In this document: positions 5,103 through 6,510 of the stretch, in pieces | How positions within the stretch are numbered: the first letter of the stretch is position 1 | Layout of the letters: every line of letters begins with the position of its first letter | Origin: Rhodoferax sp. | GTDB taxonomy: Bacteria > Pseudomonadota > Gammaproteobacteria > Burkholderiales > Burkholderiaceae_C | Reading direction: 5' to 3' | NCBI GenBank assembly: GCA_029865675.1 | Contig: JARXAU010000209.1 | Location: forward strand, 1 to 6,510 | Length of the DNA stretch: 6,510 bases | The notes under the pieces: model-generated | Told to the model about the DNA's origin: nothing | Database searches by the model: none | What the model saw: only the letters and a program-made list of their open reading frames with translations | Position numbers and translations under genes: made by a program

Positions 5103-6004
5103 ATTCCCTCCGAAAATTTATTCCACACCGGTAAAAGCGACTCAAGCTCAGTTGCCAACTTTGGCCCGATTTCATCTGTTTGATTTGGGTTTGCCTGAAT
5201 GTAGATCAAGTGTTCGCAATGTAGAGAATCAAGATCGCCGCCCCACGATTCTGCAATGACAATTGGAATGCACAAGTAGCCATTTTCTTGCGCAACGCTT
5301 ATGGCTTTGTGGATGTCACGGGTGAAAAGGTTTGCGTGACCTCCGCCCATAGTTTCTCGCGTTTTTACAGGGATCAATATTTTCGACTGCCCTAATACGA
5401 CCTGCACATCATAAGTTTCATCGCCTATGGTGACTTGCTTCTCACCGACGGTTAGATTGATGTCCTTTGCTAAAAATAGCTCGGTGAGTAATCCACGAAC
5501 CAGAGATTCAAATCGTGTGCCTTTAAGGGCACGCCGACTGCCTTCTAGCCGGACAAGCATGATTTCGGAGACAACAGGCCAAGTCCATTTTTCAGTACCT
5601 GGGAAAAGAGGCCCGACAAACTCGCGCAAATGGTTAATCAGCACGGCCTTTTTCTCTTCAAGAGATGTCCCATTGACTGAACGCAGCAATGGTTCAAGTC
5701 TCTGGGCTGGCGCATCACGCAGAATCCATGCGAGAAAATACCATTTGGCTTTGCCGTTAGCGTATGGCCTTCCAAGCCCATCATGCAGTGTGGCGCCAGC
5801 CGGATTTGCGAGATATGACTCGATTACGGAACGAGCCTTGGCCGAATCTTCATCGTGAATGAAAGCAGCAACATCGGCGTAACCATGACGCTGCAAGAAG
5901 GTTGAGAACGCATCATAAAAGGGCTTGTTTTGCTCAACAATTGCGGCAAGTTCTTGTAGCCGCAAATTATCAACAACAAATTGCGATATTTTTTTCTGAG
6001 TCAT
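5099..6004 (-). CDS. Putative type II restriction endonuclease (PD-(D/E)XK-like)
   Basis: This 301-residue protein directly precedes and overlaps a DNA methyltransferase gene, the main reason for calling it the restriction partner. The C-terminal half fits a PD-(D/E)XK nuclease core. RFESLVRGLLTELF (164-177) is a helix with an acidic residue, TYDVQVVL (197-204) is a strand with Asp199, and ILIPVKTRETMGGGHANLF (209-227) holds the Lys214 position, followed by a helix. The usual acidic residue two before the Lys is Pro212, so Glu217 or Glu166 may supply it, as in other migrated active sites. The N-terminal half is helical and contains no motif I know. The recognition sequence cannot be read from the sequence. 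No controller (C) protein gene is present. The start ATG at 6004-6002 has only a weak GGA upstream and lies 29 bases from the cassette boundary. Confidence 0.8.
   Translation of the reverse strand: MTQKKISQFVVDNLRLQELAAIVEQNKPFYDAFSTFLQRHGYADVAAFIHDEDSAKARSVIESYLANPAGATLHDGLGRPYANGKAKWYFLAWILRDAPAQRLEPLLRSVNGTSLEEKKAVLINHLREFVGPLFPGTEKWTWPVVSEIMLVRLEGSRRALKGTRFESLVRGLLTELFLAKDINLTVGEKQVTIGDETYDVQVVLGQSKILIPVKTRETMGGGHANLFTRDIHKAISVAQENGYLCIPIVIAESWGGDLDSLHCEHLIYIQANPNQTDEIGPKLATELESLLPVWNKFSEGI
5103..5111 (-). promoter_or_regulatory. Strong ribosome binding site of the methyltransferase inside the endonuclease gene
   Basis: GGAGGGAAT directly precedes the ATG at 5102. It is much stronger than the site before the endonuclease gene, so the methyltransferase can be made efficiently even though it is second in the transcript. 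That would favour protection over cutting. Confidence 0.7.
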
Positions 6005-6026
6005 TCAGTGCATCCATTGAAGAGAG

Positions 6027-6158
6027 GGCTAACGTTCGAGCTAAGCGGGCACCGACGGCGAGGCACGCTGGACAGCAGGCGCAAAATGGGGCGAAGCACC
6101 AGCGCCTGATGGCCAGTGTGCCATGCCGTTGGTGCTCCGCTTGAGCGAGGGGTTAGGC
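6027..6158 (-). other. attC site of the acetyltransferase cassette
   Basis: This is a long attC of 132 bp. On the minus strand the R'' box is GCCTAAC (6158-6152) and the R' box is GTTAGCC (6033-6027). Next to them, the top-strand segments AGCTAAGCGGGCACCGACGGC (from 6039) and GCCGTTGGTGCTCCGCTTG (6126-6144) pair over about 17 bases with small bulges. About 65 bases of further GC-rich sequence form the loop. Its form is quite unlike the 55-59 bp sites at 2180 and 4060, so the cassettes have different origins. The TAA of the acetyltransferase lies in the R'' box. Confidence 0.9.
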
Positions 6159-6510
6159 TTCACTTGGGTGACGGTGGACCTGCCATTGCGAACCACGAAA
6201 CTCTACAGATTCCTCGTACTTTGCGCCAACTGCTGCGGCAAGACGGATTGACGGTTCGTTCTCTGAGTTGATGAAGCTGATTGGCGCTCTGCCCCCAAGC
6301 TGGTTGAACGCCGGCCGCTGAATCGCTCGAACAGCCTCGGATGCGTAGCCTTTACCCCAAAAGGCTCTTGACAAAGCCCACTTGATCTCCGGTTCTGGCC
6401 AGTCATTCGGATACCACAGGCCGACCGCACCAACTACTTTCTGTGAGGCTGCTTCAACTGCGGCATAGGGTCCATACCCTCGAATTGACCAGTGCCCGAC
6501 CATGCTGCAC
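6153..6510 (-). CDS. GNAT-family N-acetyltransferase, C-terminal part (runs off the right window edge)
   Basis: About 118 residues are visible. The frame is open to the window edge, so the start probably lies outside; the first Met (6503) falls inside the fold and is not a likely start, since relatives are around 165-180 residues. The sequence matches RimJ/RimL-type GNAT proteins: VVGAVGLWYPNDWPEPEIKWAL forms strands 3-4, RAFWGKGYASEAVRAI is motif A with the R-x-x-W-G-x-G-Y-A pyrophosphate-binding turn for acetyl-CoA, and ISFINSENEPSIRLAAAVGAK is motif B, with the conserved Asn and the SIRLAAAVGA helix. It transfers an acetyl group from acetyl-CoA to an amine; the substrate is unknown. Acetyltransferases are frequent integron cargo, some giving drug resistance, but nothing here shows resistance. 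The stop lies in the attC. Confidence 0.87.
   Translation of the reverse strand, partial: CSMVGHWSIRGYGPYAAVEAASQKVVGAVGLWYPNDWPEPEIKWALSRAFWGKGYASEAVRAIQRPAFNQLGGRAPISFINSENEPSIRLAAAVGAKYEESVEFRGSQWQVHRHPSEA

Noticed and set aside
6501..6503. ATG at 6503 as the start of the acetyltransferase
   Set aside because: The frame is open to the window edge and the protein would lack the first strands and helices of the GNAT fold, so the true start is probably outside the window.
1..6510. CRISPR array, tRNA or rRNA genes, rho-independent terminators
   Set aside because: No regularly spaced repeats, cloverleaf-like segments or rRNA sequence were seen. The strong hairpins are attC sites or IS features and lack a following T-run.

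Overview
The window looks like the interior of an integron gene-cassette array from an environmental proteobacterium. All recognisable genes lie on the minus strand. They are separated by imperfect palindromes with the attC plan: an RYYYAAC-like R'' box, paired arms, then a GTTRRRY-like R' box. Four such sites are visible, at 6027-6158, 4060-4118 (split by an insertion), 2180-2234 and 1232-1315. No integrase or attI is present, so whether this is a mobile or a chromosomal array cannot be decided. The transposases (IS1182 type and IS91 type) resemble those common in Betaproteobacteria such as Comamonadaceae, which is a weak hint at the host.

In reading direction (from high to low coordinates) the cassettes are as follows. 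(A) A GNAT acetyltransferase, cut by the right window edge. (B) A two-gene restriction-modification cassette, in which a PD-(D/E)XK-like endonuclease overlaps a beta-class DNA methyltransferase by ATGA. (C) A DUF4272-family protein. (D) A cassette-sized segment holding only the decayed C-terminal part of an IS91-family transposase. (E) A two-gene unit of a membrane-anchored protein of unknown function followed by a HAD-family hydrolase, cut by the left window edge. An IS1182-type element (2891-4059) lies between B and C. It has 15-bp perfect terminal inverted repeats and sits exactly in the R' core of the attC of cassette B. Its transposase has lost its middle, probably including one catalytic Asp, and its C-terminal part is out of frame.

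The array shows tight packing. The TAA stops of three cassette genes lie inside their attC R'' boxes, and the start of the DUF4272 gene appears to use the R' box (GTTAGGTG) as its ribosome binding site. The genes probably depended on transcription entering from the attI side, to the right of the window. Genes within B and within E appear translationally coupled. The least understood parts are the membrane protein/HAD pair in cassette E and the placement of the IS in an integrase core site.
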